Part shown: piece by piece, positions 46,095 to 54,036 of the stretch | Numbering within the stretch: position 1 is the stretch's first letter | Layout of the letters: each line of letters begins with the position of its first letter | DNA from: Streptomyces sp. NBC_01669 | Lineage (GTDB): Bacteria > Actinomycetota > Actinomycetes > Streptomycetales > Streptomycetaceae | NCBI RefSeq assembly: GCF_026339735.1 | Contig: NZ_JAPEQG010000001.1 | Location: 1,860,001-1,924,000 of the forward strand | Reading direction: 5' to 3' | Length of the DNA: 64,000 bases | Notes under the pieces: generated by a model | The model's input: only the letters and a program-made list of their open reading frames with translations | Database searches by the model: none | What the model was told of the DNA's origin: nothing | Made by a program: the position numbers and the translations under genes

Positions 46095-47327
46095 TCAACT
46101 GAAGGGCGGGTGCTTGTCGGTGAACTCCCGCTCGATCCACGCCAGCCGCTCCTCGATGGACCGACGGCACGGCTCCGGTGCTGTGTTCCGCAGCCTGCTC
46201 AGCAGCGCCCGAATGCGGGACAGCACCATCGGCGAGTTGGAGGCCGCGCAGAGCATGTCGTCGATCCCGACACGGATGAACTCGTCCCAGGACGGCAGGC
46301 ACAGCACCACACGCACAGAGCCATCGCCCCCGGCGATCGACCGGGCGCCAAGGTCCGCCGAGGTGAGGTAGCGCAGCAGGTCTTCCGTGGCATCGAGAAC
46401 CTGCACAGCGGTCGCCGGGTCGTTGATCGCCGAGGAGAGCGCACGCAACCCGATGTCGGACAGCAGCCGGAAGGCAAGCATCGGATCCTGGTGGAACGTG
46501 CGCTCGACCCCCGCGACCACCGACCGCAGCACCTGGTCGCCGGGGACCCGCCGGCCGCGCACCTCCGCCACGACGTCGCCTGCGTAAAGCGTGGCCCCGA
46601 CCGGCACCCTCAGCACGATGACCGCATCGGCCGACGCAGCCACCCGCACCAGCCTCCGCAGGTCCACCTGCCCGACAACGACGGCACCGCGCGGCCACAC
46701 GACACTCGACGTCACCTCGGGCAGGCGTCGGGGCCCGTCCCCCTCCTCTGCCGCCCGGGGTCCAGTGCCCGCAGGCGGATAGAAGGTGCGCAGCACCTTG
46801 CGTCCCCGGTCGCGTACATCGGTGAGGACGTGGGCGAGCTGGATGGACCGAAGGGCACCGAGCTGCAGCCGCCGAACCAGCACCAGAGCCGCGGCCGACA
46901 GGACCAGGGTCGCGGTGGGAACGGTCACCGACACAGTCGGCTCGGAACCGATGGCCAGAATCGCGGTGACCGCGAAGACCAGCAGCCCGACCACGAAGGC
47001 GAAGACGCGCCACACCGCCGGGTCGGACCGGAACAGGGCCAGCCGATGACTGAAGTTCCCGGCCGCCCACTGCACCACCAGGAACAGCAGCGAGAAGATC
47101 AGCGTGGCGACGCTCAGCACCCCCAGACCGACGACCTTCAGCACGTCCACCGCCCGGTCGGAGGCCACCTGGTAGCCGCCGTCGATCCTCGGCAGGGCCA
47201 TCCCCAGCACGAGCCCCGCCGCCGCGGCCACCGCTTGGGCGCTCCCGGCACGCAACGCGCGCCGTGGACGTACGACACGCTCGGCCGACTGATCCGAACC
47301 GAACGATGCCGGAGGGGGGACGTCCAC
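46095..47327 (-). CDS. DUF2254 family membrane protein
   Basis: 410 residues from a GTG at 47327 with CGGAG upstream. Four hydrophobic segments lie in the first 160 residues (for example AVAAAAGLVLGMALP, VVGLGVLSVATLIFSLLFLV and VFAFVVGLLVFAVTAILAIG), followed by a soluble part with DLRRLVRVAASADAVIVLRV and ALSSAINDPATAVQVLD, the latter typical of DUF2254 proteins. The function is unknown. It is divergent from the polyphosphate kinase gene. Confidence 0.85.
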   Translation of the reverse strand: MDVPPPASFGSDQSAERVVRPRRALRAGSAQAVAAAAGLVLGMALPRIDGGYQVASDRAVDVLKVVGLGVLSVATLIFSLLFLVVQWAAGNFSHRLALFRSDPAVWRVFAFVVGLLVFAVTAILAIGSEPTVSVTVPTATLVLSAAALVLVRRLQLGALRSIQLAHVLTDVRDRGRKVLRTFYPPAGTGPRAAEEGDGPRRLPEVTSSVVWPRGAVVVGQVDLRRLVRVAASADAVIVLRVPVGATLYAGDVVAEVRGRRVPGDQVLRSVVAGVERTFHQDPMLAFRLLSDIGLRALSSAINDPATAVQVLDATEDLLRYLTSADLGARSIAGGDGSVRVVLCLPSWDEFIRVGIDDMLCAASNSPMVLSRIRALLSRLRNTAPEPCRRSIEERLAWIEREFTDKHPPFS

Positions 47328-47669
47328 GGTGATCTCCGATCGAGGGCATGGTCGCAAGGAAATGACACGCTCGGACCACGGACGGCGCCTGGCAAGACAC
47401 CATGCCGCCATGCGGCCGAACGGACCTGCCACGCCCGTCTTCGGCACTGCCACCGGCTCAGGGATCGGGACGCTCCTCCGGTGGAACGTGCGCCGGTTCA
47501 GGCGAACGGCTGCGGTGCGGTTGCTCCGACCTCCCGGACGGCGGAGCCTGGTCGATACCGCCCTCGCAGAGCCGGCTCGGCTGCTGCTGGGGAAGGAGCC
47601 GATGGTCGCGGGCCGCGATCGCGGCGGCCGGCAGCGCCGGCCGTGACCGGAGAGAGGGGCTGGCCGGCG
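47328..47669. other. Divergent promoter region between DUF2254 and PPK2 genes
   Basis: 342 bp. An open plus-strand frame crosses it, but its Arg-rich sequence has no recognisable motif and I do not call it. Promoters for both flanking genes should lie here; I could not fix hexamers with confidence. Confidence 0.45.
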
Positions 47670-48629
47670 ATGGCGGACACGTGGGCCGAGCGCATCGCGA
47701 CGTTCATCGAGCCGCTGCGCGTGAAGCCGGGGTCGACGGTGGATCTGGCCAAGGACTTCGATCCCCGCTACAAAGGGCACCTGAAGAAGCGGCAGGGCGT
47801 CGAACTGCTCCGTACCGGCGTGTCGCTGCTGGCCGAGTACCAGATGCGGCTGGCCGCCCAGGACACGTACGGGGTGCTGCTCTGCCTCCAGGCGCTCGAC
47901 GCCGGAGGCAAGGACGGGACGATCCGCCACGTCATGAGCGGGGTGAACCCGCAGGGCGTGAAGGTCAGCAGCTTCAAGGTTCCCTCGGCCCAGGAACTCG
48001 ACCATGACTACCTGTGGCGCTACGCCCGCCGGCTGCCCGCGCGCGGAGACATCGCGATCTTCAACCGCTCGCACTACGAGGAGGTCCTCGTCGTACGGGT
48101 GCACCCCGAGGTTCTCGACCGGCAGAGGCTGCCGCAGTGTGTCCGGGGGACGGAGATCTGGGACCGCCGCTACCGGGAGATCAACGACTGGGAGCGCTAC
48201 CTCACCGACAACGGGTTCAAGGTGGTGAAAATCTTCCTGAACCTCTCCAAGGAGGAGCAGCGCACCCGCTTCCTCAAGCGGATCGACCTGCCCGAGAAGA
48301 ACTGGAAGTTCTCCGCGGCCGACGTCCGGGAGCGCCGCCGGTGGGACGACTACCAGCTCGCGTTCTCCGAGATGCTGTCGGCCACGAGTACGAAGTGGGC
48401 GCCCTGGTACGTCGTACCGGCGGACCGGAAGTGGTTCGCGCGCATCTGCGCGGCCTCGGTGCTCGCCCACACACTGATGGACATCGATCCCCAGTACCCC
48501 ACGATCGGGGACGAGGCCCGAAAGGACCTGCTCAGCGCCCGGCGGGAGTTGGAGAAGGAGGCCCCCCGGGGAGCCCAGGCCGACCCGTACGCAAGCCGGC
48601 GCCGGGCGAAGAGAGCGAAGGGCACCTAG
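47670..48629 (+). CDS. ppk2: Polyphosphate kinase 2 family protein
   Basis: 319 residues from an ATG at 47670 with GGAGAGAGGGG about ten bases upstream (a GTG at 47643 is in frame too). Walker A is ALDAGGKDGTIRHVMSG, Walker B is GDIAIFNRSHYEEVLVVRVH, and the lid region includes RRWDDYQLAFSEML. PPK2 enzymes move phosphate between polyphosphate and nucleotides in the cytosol. The length and single domain fit the short PPK2 classes that phosphorylate AMP and/or ADP; the class cannot be set by eye. Confidence 0.93.
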   Translation: MADTWAERIATFIEPLRVKPGSTVDLAKDFDPRYKGHLKKRQGVELLRTGVSLLAEYQMRLAAQDTYGVLLCLQALDAGGKDGTIRHVMSGVNPQGVKVSSFKVPSAQELDHDYLWRYARRLPARGDIAIFNRSHYEEVLVVRVHPEVLDRQRLPQCVRGTEIWDRRYREINDWERYLTDNGFKVVKIFLNLSKEEQRTRFLKRIDLPEKNWKFSAADVRERRRWDDYQLAFSEMLSATSTKWAPWYVVPADRKWFARICAASVLAHTLMDIDPQYPTIGDEARKDLLSARRELEKEAPRGAQADPYASRRRAKRAKGT

Positions 48630-48793
48630 GGCACTGTCCTGTCGGCCCTCGTGGATCGGCCCGGGGCGTCCGGTGCGGTGCATCGCACGGCGGAGGATCG
48701 TCCTCGTACGGGACGTACGTGGGCGGCTCCGACAGCACGGCGAGGTGCCGTGCCAGGCGTTCCGGGCCACGAAGACCGCCGGGACAGGGCCTG
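48629..48793 (+). repeat. MITE-like intergenic repeat element, copy 2 (diverged)
   Basis: It shares ordered blocks with 23646-23807, notably GCGGTGCATCGCA, GGCGGAGGA, CGTCCTC and GGCGAGGTGCCGT, and has worn inverted ends (left AGGGCACTGTCCTGT, right GGGACAGGGCCT). It fills most of the gap between the PPK2 and P-type ATPase genes in the same orientation as copy 1. Confidence 0.65.
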
Positions 48794-48844
48794 GGACGGA
48801 CCGGCGGGCCGGGAGCAGACCGGTCAAGGATCGGAGGCATGACG

Positions 48845-51571
48845 ATGACGGTGCAGCAACACCCTGCGGGGCAGCGTCCGCCGCCCCCGGCAGACTGGTA
48901 CGCACGTTCTCCGCAGGACGTCGCATCGGCGCTCGGTGTGGACCCGGCCGTCGGGCTCTCCGCGGTGCGGGTGGCGGAGCTGCTGGCCGCGAACGGCCCG
49001 AACGCGCTGCCCGAGGAGCAACCGCGCCCGGCCTGGCGGCGATTCCTGGACGAGTACCGCAGCTACATGCAGATCATTCTCGTGGCCGCCGCGCTGGTCT
49101 CGTTCCTGATCAAGCAGTGGAGCACCGCGATCCTGCTCGTCCTGCTCACGCTGCTGAACGCGGTTGTCGGCCTGCGCCAGCAGGGCAAGGCCGAGAGCGC
49201 GATGAACGCGCTGAAGTCGATGATGAAGGCGACGGCCAGAGTGCGCCGCGACGGCACCGAGTCCGAGATCCCGGCCGAACAGCTCGTCGCGGGCGACATC
49301 GTGCTCATCGCCGCCGGTGACCAGGTGCCCGCCGACGGACGCATCATCGAGGCCAACGCCCTGCAGATCGACGAGTCGGCGCTCACCGGCGAGAGCGTCC
49401 CCGCCGCCAAGGACGCCGGCACCCTGCCGCACGGGGGGAGCCGGCCGGGGCCCGGCGACCAGACCAACATGGCCTTCATGAACACCCCGGTCACGCACGG
49501 CAGCGCTGTTCTGGTCATCACCGGAACGGGCGAGGACACCGAGCTCGGCAAGATCTCCGGAATGCTGTCGGCCACTGCCAAAGAGGAGTCGCCGCTCACC
49601 AAGGAACTCAACGCCCTGACGCTGTGGATCGCGACGGCGGCCGGTCTGACCATGGTCGTGATGTTCGCCCTGGGCCGCGCTCGCGGCCAGGCATGGGACA
49701 CGCTGTTCGTCAGCGCCGTCTCCCTGGCCATCGCGGCCATCCCCGAGGCGCTGCCCACGGTGACCCAGGTGATCCTCTCCGTCGGCAGCCTCAACCTGGC
49801 GAAGCGCAACGCCATCGTGAAGGAGCTGCCCTCGGTCGAGACCCTCGGCTTCACCTCGGCGATCAACTCCGACAAGACCGGCACCCTGACGATGAACCAG
49901 ATGACTGCCGTCGAGGTGGTGAGCCCCACCGACCGGTACACCGTCTCGGGCATCGGCTACGGACTCGAGGGGAAGATCCACCACGCCGCGGGCTCCTCGG
50001 CGGGCATCGAGGACGCGATCCTCCCGTACGTCGTCGCCAGCGACGCGAACCTGGTGGACGGCACGGTCGTGGGCGACCCCACCGAGGGAGCACTGCTCGT
50101 CCTCGGCCACAAGGCCGGGCTGGACATCGAAGCGACCCGGGAGCGGCTGCCCCGGCTCGCGACTCTCCCGTTCGACCCGGACTACAAGCTGATGGCCACC
50201 TTTCACAGGGCCGTCGATGCCTCGGGGCGGTCCGTCGTGCGGTGCTTCGTCAAAGGTGCGGCGCCGGCCGTCATGTCCCGGGCCGGCACCGCGCTGGCGG
50301 CGGGCGCTGCCGTCCCGTGGGACGCGGAGCTGAGCCGGCGCGCCCGCGAGCAGACCGAGCGGATGGGCAGCGAGGGACGACGTGTCATGGCCGCGGCCAC
50401 CCGTGACCTGGACCCGGCGGACTTCGATCCGGACGGCGATCTCCTCGCCCTCGTCACCGATCTCCGGATGACCAGCCTCGTCGGCATGATCGATCCGCCC
50501 CGCGACGAGTCCCGTGCCGCCGTGGCCAGCGCCCAGGCCGCCCACATCCGGGTCCGCATGGTCACCGGGGACGACGTCACCACCGGCGCCGCCATCGCCG
50601 GACAGCTCGGGATCCCCGGAGAGGCCATCCTGGGCGCGGACTTCGCCGCCCTGCCGGAACACGAGCAACTCGCCCGCATCGACGACATCGGCGTCGTCGG
50701 CCGTGTCGCGCCGGAGCACAAGGTCCTGCTCGCAGACACCCTCAAGAAGAAGGGCGACGTCGTGGCGATGACCGGTGACGGTGTCAACGACGCGCCCGCC
50801 ATCAAGGCCGCCGACATCGGCATCGCCATGGGCACGGGCACGGACGTGGCCAAGAACGCCGGCCGGATGATCCTCTCCGACGACAACTTCGCCACGATCG
50901 TCTACGCCGTGGAGGAGGGCAGAAAGCTCTACGACAACCTCACCAAGTACATCCGCTTCGTCCTCCTGCTGCTGGTCACCTTCGTACTGACCTTCCTCGG
51001 CGCCGCCCTCTTCAACATCGCCGCCGGTGAACCGTTCACCCCGCCCCAGGTCCTCTGGGTCCACTTCATCGTCAACGCCCCCTTCGGCTTCGCCCTCGGC
51101 TTCGACCAGGTGAGCCCCGGGCTCATGCGGCGCACGCCGCGCCCGCGCGGGGAATCGGTGCTGACCAAGGCCGTGCTGGTCACCATCGGCCTTGGCGGGC
51201 TGGCCATCACCGTCCTCCTGCTCGCCCTCATCAAAGTGGGCGAGAGCCACTTCGACAGCGCCCGGATCGGCAACTCGATGGCGTTCACCGCCTTCGCCCT
51301 CTGCCTGATCGTCGCCGCGTTCGAATGCCGCAGCGAAACCGGCTCGGTGTTCACGACCGCGACCTTCGACAGCAAGCAGATGAACTGGGCCGCATTCTCC
51401 GAGTTCGTCCTCGCGGTGCTGGTCACCCAGATGGACGGCTTCCGCCGCATCCTCGGCACCACCGAGATCGACCTCCGGCAGTTCGGCTGGGCACTGCTGG
51501 CCGCCCTCGTGCTCCTGCTCCTGTGGGAACTGGGCAAGCTCCTGGCGCGCAGAGCACGGGCCGCCGCCTAG
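48845..51571 (+). CDS. P-type cation-transporting ATPase (P2A, Ca2+-type)
   Basis: 908 residues from the ATG at 48845, preferred over the ATG at 48839 because GGAGG (48833-48837) is then seven bases away. It has the N-terminal cation-ATPase domain, actuator motif LTGESVP, membrane segment 4 with AAIPEALPTVTQ (the ion-binding PEGLP-type site), phosphorylation site Asp343 in NSDKTGTLTMN, and hinge AMTGDGVNDAPAIKAADIG, followed by about six C-terminal membrane helices. This places it with SERCA/PMR1-like Ca2+ or Mn2+ pumps. The residue before SDKTG is Asn where the subfamily often has Cys. Confidence 0.94.
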   Translation: MTVQQHPAGQRPPPPADWYARSPQDVASALGVDPAVGLSAVRVAELLAANGPNALPEEQPRPAWRRFLDEYRSYMQIILVAAALVSFLIKQWSTAILLVLLTLLNAVVGLRQQGKAESAMNALKSMMKATARVRRDGTESEIPAEQLVAGDIVLIAAGDQVPADGRIIEANALQIDESALTGESVPAAKDAGTLPHGGSRPGPGDQTNMAFMNTPVTHGSAVLVITGTGEDTELGKISGMLSATAKEESPLTKELNALTLWIATAAGLTMVVMFALGRARGQAWDTLFVSAVSLAIAAIPEALPTVTQVILSVGSLNLAKRNAIVKELPSVETLGFTSAINSDKTGTLTMNQMTAVEVVSPTDRYTVSGIGYGLEGKIHHAAGSSAGIEDAILPYVVASDANLVDGTVVGDPTEGALLVLGHKAGLDIEATRERLPRLATLPFDPDYKLMATFHRAVDASGRSVVRCFVKGAAPAVMSRAGTALAAGAAVPWDAELSRRAREQTERMGSEGRRVMAAATRDLDPADFDPDGDLLALVTDLRMTSLVGMIDPPRDESRAAVASAQAAHIRVRMVTGDDVTTGAAIAGQLGIPGEAILGADFAALPEHEQLARIDDIGVVGRVAPEHKVLLADTLKKKGDVVAMTGDGVNDAPAIKAADIGIAMGTGTDVAKNAGRMILSDDNFATIVYAVEEGRKLYDNLTKYIRFVLLLLVTFVLTFLGAALFNIAAGEPFTPPQVLWVHFIVNAPFGFALGFDQVSPGLMRRTPRPRGESVLTKAVLVTIGLGGLAITVLLLALIKVGESHFDSARIGNSMAFTAFALCLIVAAFECRSETGSVFTTATFDSKQMNWAAFSEFVLAVLVTQMDGFRRILGTTEIDLRQFGWALLAALVLLLLWELGKLLARRARAAA

Positions 51572-51965
51572 GGCCGTGAGGGGCACTACGCCGGCCGTGC
51601 GACCGACAACACGGTCGACGTCTCCACCCACGAAGTGGCCCTCACCCCCACCGCCAAGGAGGTCAGTGCCACCCGCCGTTACGCCCTGATGACCCAGCGG
51701 CGGCTGCCCAAGCGTTCGCCGGACTCGATGCTCGACCGGATCCAGGACTCGACGCCGCAATTCCGGCGGAGCTCGGGGCACGACGGCCTCCGGTTACTGC
51801 CGGACGGTCCGTTTTCTCCAGCAATCCGGCTCCACAGGAACCGGTGAACACCACCACGTTCGACGTCAGCGATCACACACGGGCCTCCATCCGGAGGCTG
51901 GGCCGGGCAGAGGGAAGGCTTCGCCGAGTGAGGCACGGTCGCGCGACCTCTGCGCCGCATGGATC
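51572..51965. other. Intergenic region, no gene supported
   Basis: 394 bp between the convergent P-type ATPase and MmpS-like genes. A plus-strand frame (to 51847) continues for about 80 codons without a ribosome site or recognisable motif; it may be a decayed gene tail. Confidence 0.45.
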
Positions 51966-52493
51966 TCAGCCGACGCTGTTCTCGGTGACGGTGGGGGCGG
52001 GGAGTTCGCCGGTGCAGGTGGCGCGACCGTAGGTACCTGAGGCGGTAGCACTCTGGACGTGCCTGCCGCGGACGGCGAGGGCGCAGAGGGCCTGGCCTCC
52101 CTTGCCGTCGAGGGTGATGTTGACGCTGGGGGCCTTGCCGAGCGGAACCCGGACAGACTTCTTCCAGGGGAGCTTGGCGGTCTTCTCGACGGTTGCGTCG
52201 CCGGACTCGCTGCGGGCGAGGTAGGAGATCTCGACGGTGCCGGTGCCGGTGACCTCGTAGGTGACTTCGGCGGTGGGGACGGCGCGCGGCTTCGGCTCGT
52301 CCTCGGTGTTGAAGACGCCGTACAGGACGAGCCCGATGCAGGCGGCGACGACCGCGGCGGCGGCGACGAAGCCGCGGCGGTCCGTGCCCTTCGGGGTCGC
52401 CTGGTGCGACTCCGGGGGTACCGGGCTTTCGGTCGGTTGCGGCGTATCCATCGTTTCGGGCGTAGCCATGGAGCTCCGGCTTTCGTTCGGCAT
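51966..52493 (-). CDS. MmpS-like membrane-anchored protein
   Basis: 175 residues from an ATG at 52493 (a second ATG at 52469 is possible). The N-terminus is polar and Pro-rich, a single membrane segment follows (FVAAAAVVAACIGLVLYGVF), and the outside part has the MmpS-type beta pattern (VTYEVTGTGTVEISYLARSE, LPWKKSVRVPLG, CALAVRGRHV, ATCTGEL with two cysteines). MmpS proteins assist MmpL exporters in mycobacteria, but here no MmpL gene is adjacent. It is divergent from the RHS giant gene with a shared 244-bp promoter region. Confidence 0.75.
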   Translation of the reverse strand: MPNESRSSMATPETMDTPQPTESPVPPESHQATPKGTDRRGFVAAAAVVAACIGLVLYGVFNTEDEPKPRAVPTAEVTYEVTGTGTVEISYLARSESGDATVEKTAKLPWKKSVRVPLGKAPSVNITLDGKGGQALCALAVRGRHVQSATASGTYGRATCTGELPAPTVTENSVG

Positions 52494-52532
52494 GCGTTCC
52501 CGTCAGCGAACGCACTCGGTGCAGAACTGTGG

Positions 52533-52562
52533 GTTATACACGAGATGATGCGGCCCGGTCGA
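52533..52562 (-). promoter_or_regulatory. Putative promoter of the MmpS-like gene
   Basis: On the minus strand TCGACC (52562-52557), 18-bp spacer, TATAAC (52538-52533), about 40 bases ahead of the ATG. Confidence 0.4.
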
Positions 52563-52625
52563 GCGAGGAGAAATATCGGGCAAATAGCCAACGAGTCGCG
52601 TCAATTACCCGAAATATGAGCCGAC

Positions 52626-52654
52626 TTGACGGGCCATGTAAATCCTGGATAAAT
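52626..52654 (+). promoter_or_regulatory. Putative promoter of the RHS gene
   Basis: TTGACG (52626-52631), 17-bp spacer, then ATAAAT (52649-52654) in a locally AT-rich stretch about 85 bp upstream of the GTG start. Confidence 0.45.
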
Positions 52655-52737
52655 ATCGCGCCGCCAAGATCGAACTCTCGGTTCGTTTGCGGCATTCCTG
52701 CGCGCACATCGCGTCACAGAGAGCGAAAGGCGCACCT

Positions 52738-54036
52738 GTGAAAGTCCCCCGCAGGAGACATCTCTCCTATCTCATCGTCTCGGCAGTAGCGGGAACCCTG
52801 CTACCGCAGGTGGCGTATGCAGCCCCCGCCTCATCGTCCGACGACGACGGCAAGGGTGTCGTCGACACCGTCAAGGGCTGGTTCGACGACAGCGAAGACG
52901 ACAGTAAGCCGCCCACTGGCGGGAAGCTGGCGATACCGAGTCGGCAGAAGCTTCCGAAGGGCAAGAATCTGCCGAAGGCGACCCGGGTCAAGGAGTTGAC
53001 GGGCAAGCGCACTTCGCAGGCCCGCTTCTGGCAGATGTCGGACGGCCGGGTGGAGGCCGAGCTGTCGGCCGTGCCGGTCGACTACAAGTCCGGCACGTCC
53101 TGGAAGCCGATCGACACCGGACTGAAGCCCACGAAGGTCAAGGGCTTCGAATTCGCCAACACCAGCAACACGGGCCGGAGTTGGTTCGGCTCCGACGCCG
53201 GGAAGCTGCTGCGCTTCAAGTCCCCCGACGGCCGTTCGGTCACGATGGGCCTCGAGGGCGCGAAGGGCGACCTGAAGCCGCAGGCCAAGGGCGAGACCGT
53301 CACCTACAAGGACGCGGTTTCCGGGGCCGACCTGGAGTACAAGGTCGGCCGTGGTCAGGTGAAGGAGAACATCGTCCTGGACCGGGCCCCGGCGGGCCCG
53401 GTCTCGTACACCTTCACGCTCGATACCGACGGGCTGACCCCGAAGGCCCGCAAGGACGGCTCGGTCGCCCTGTACGGTGAGCTGCCGAACACTCCGGTCA
53501 TGGTGATCCCGGCGCCGTACATGACGGATGCCAAGAAGGATCCGCTCTCGCCTACCGGCGGCACGTACTCCACTCGCGTCACCCAGAAGCTGACCCGGGT
53601 CGGTAAGCAGTGGAAGCTGACGGTCACCCCGGACGCCAAGTGGCTTGCTGCCAAGGACCGTCAGTACCCGGTGGTGATCGATCCGACGATCACCATCGCG
53701 CCGGACGCGGCGGCCTCGCAGGACGCCATGGTCCTGTCCGACCAGCCCGCTGTGAACTTCAACAACACCTGGAAGCTGGCCGCGGGCAAGACCGACACGG
53801 GCATCGCCCGGTCGCTGGTCAAGTTCCCGCTGACCGAGATCCCCTCAGGCACGAAGATCGACTATGCGCGCCTGAAACATGTACTTCGACCAGTCGCACA
53901 CCACCAATGCCAACGATGTCACCATCGAGGCGCACCGGGCGACCGGTGCCTGGGACGAGACGACGGCGACGTGGAACAACACCAGCGCGCTGGTCGGCGA
54001 GCTGTCCGGCACCACTGTGCAGATCGACGACGGTGA
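52738..54036 (+). CDS. RHS protein, N-terminal fragment (signal peptide, DNRLRE start)
   Basis: 432 codons before the stop caused by the first shift. GTG start at 52738 with GAAAGG seven bases upstream. Residues 1-30 are a secretion signal (RRRHLSYLIVSAVAGTLL, then AYAAPAS). An acidic linker follows, then beta-rich sequence common to secreted Streptomyces RHS proteins (KELTGKRTSQARFWQMSDG, DPTITIAPD) and the first half of a DNRLRE domain (SLVKFPLTEIPSGTKIDYA). Sense coding ends near 53874; the last 54 codons are out of frame. Confidence 0.75.
   Translation: MKVPRRRHLSYLIVSAVAGTLLPQVAYAAPASSSDDDGKGVVDTVKGWFDDSEDDSKPPTGGKLAIPSRQKLPKGKNLPKATRVKELTGKRTSQARFWQMSDGRVEAELSAVPVDYKSGTSWKPIDTGLKPTKVKGFEFANTSNTGRSWFGSDAGKLLRFKSPDGRSVTMGLEGAKGDLKPQAKGETVTYKDAVSGADLEYKVGRGQVKENIVLDRAPAGPVSYTFTLDTDGLTPKARKDGSVALYGELPNTPVMVIPAPYMTDAKKDPLSPTGGTYSTRVTQKLTRVGKQWKLTVTPDAKWLAAKDRQYPVVIDPTITIAPDAAASQDAMVLSDQPAVNFNNTWKLAAGKTDTGIARSLVKFPLTEIPSGTKIDYARLKHVLRPVAHHQCQRCHHRGAPGDRCLGRDDGDVEQHQRAGRRAVRHHCADRRR

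Noticed and set aside
48014..48838. Upstream extension of the P-type ATPase frame
   Set aside because: It overlaps PPK2 in another frame and crosses the repeat element; GGAGG before 48845 marks the real start.
47328..48926. Upstream extension of the DUF2254 frame on the minus strand
   Set aside because: It lies antisense to the PPK2 gene and has no family similarity; the GTG at 47327 has a ribosome site.
51635..51847. 70-codon plus-strand frame after the P-type ATPase
   Set aside because: No ribosome site or known motif; at best a decayed tail.
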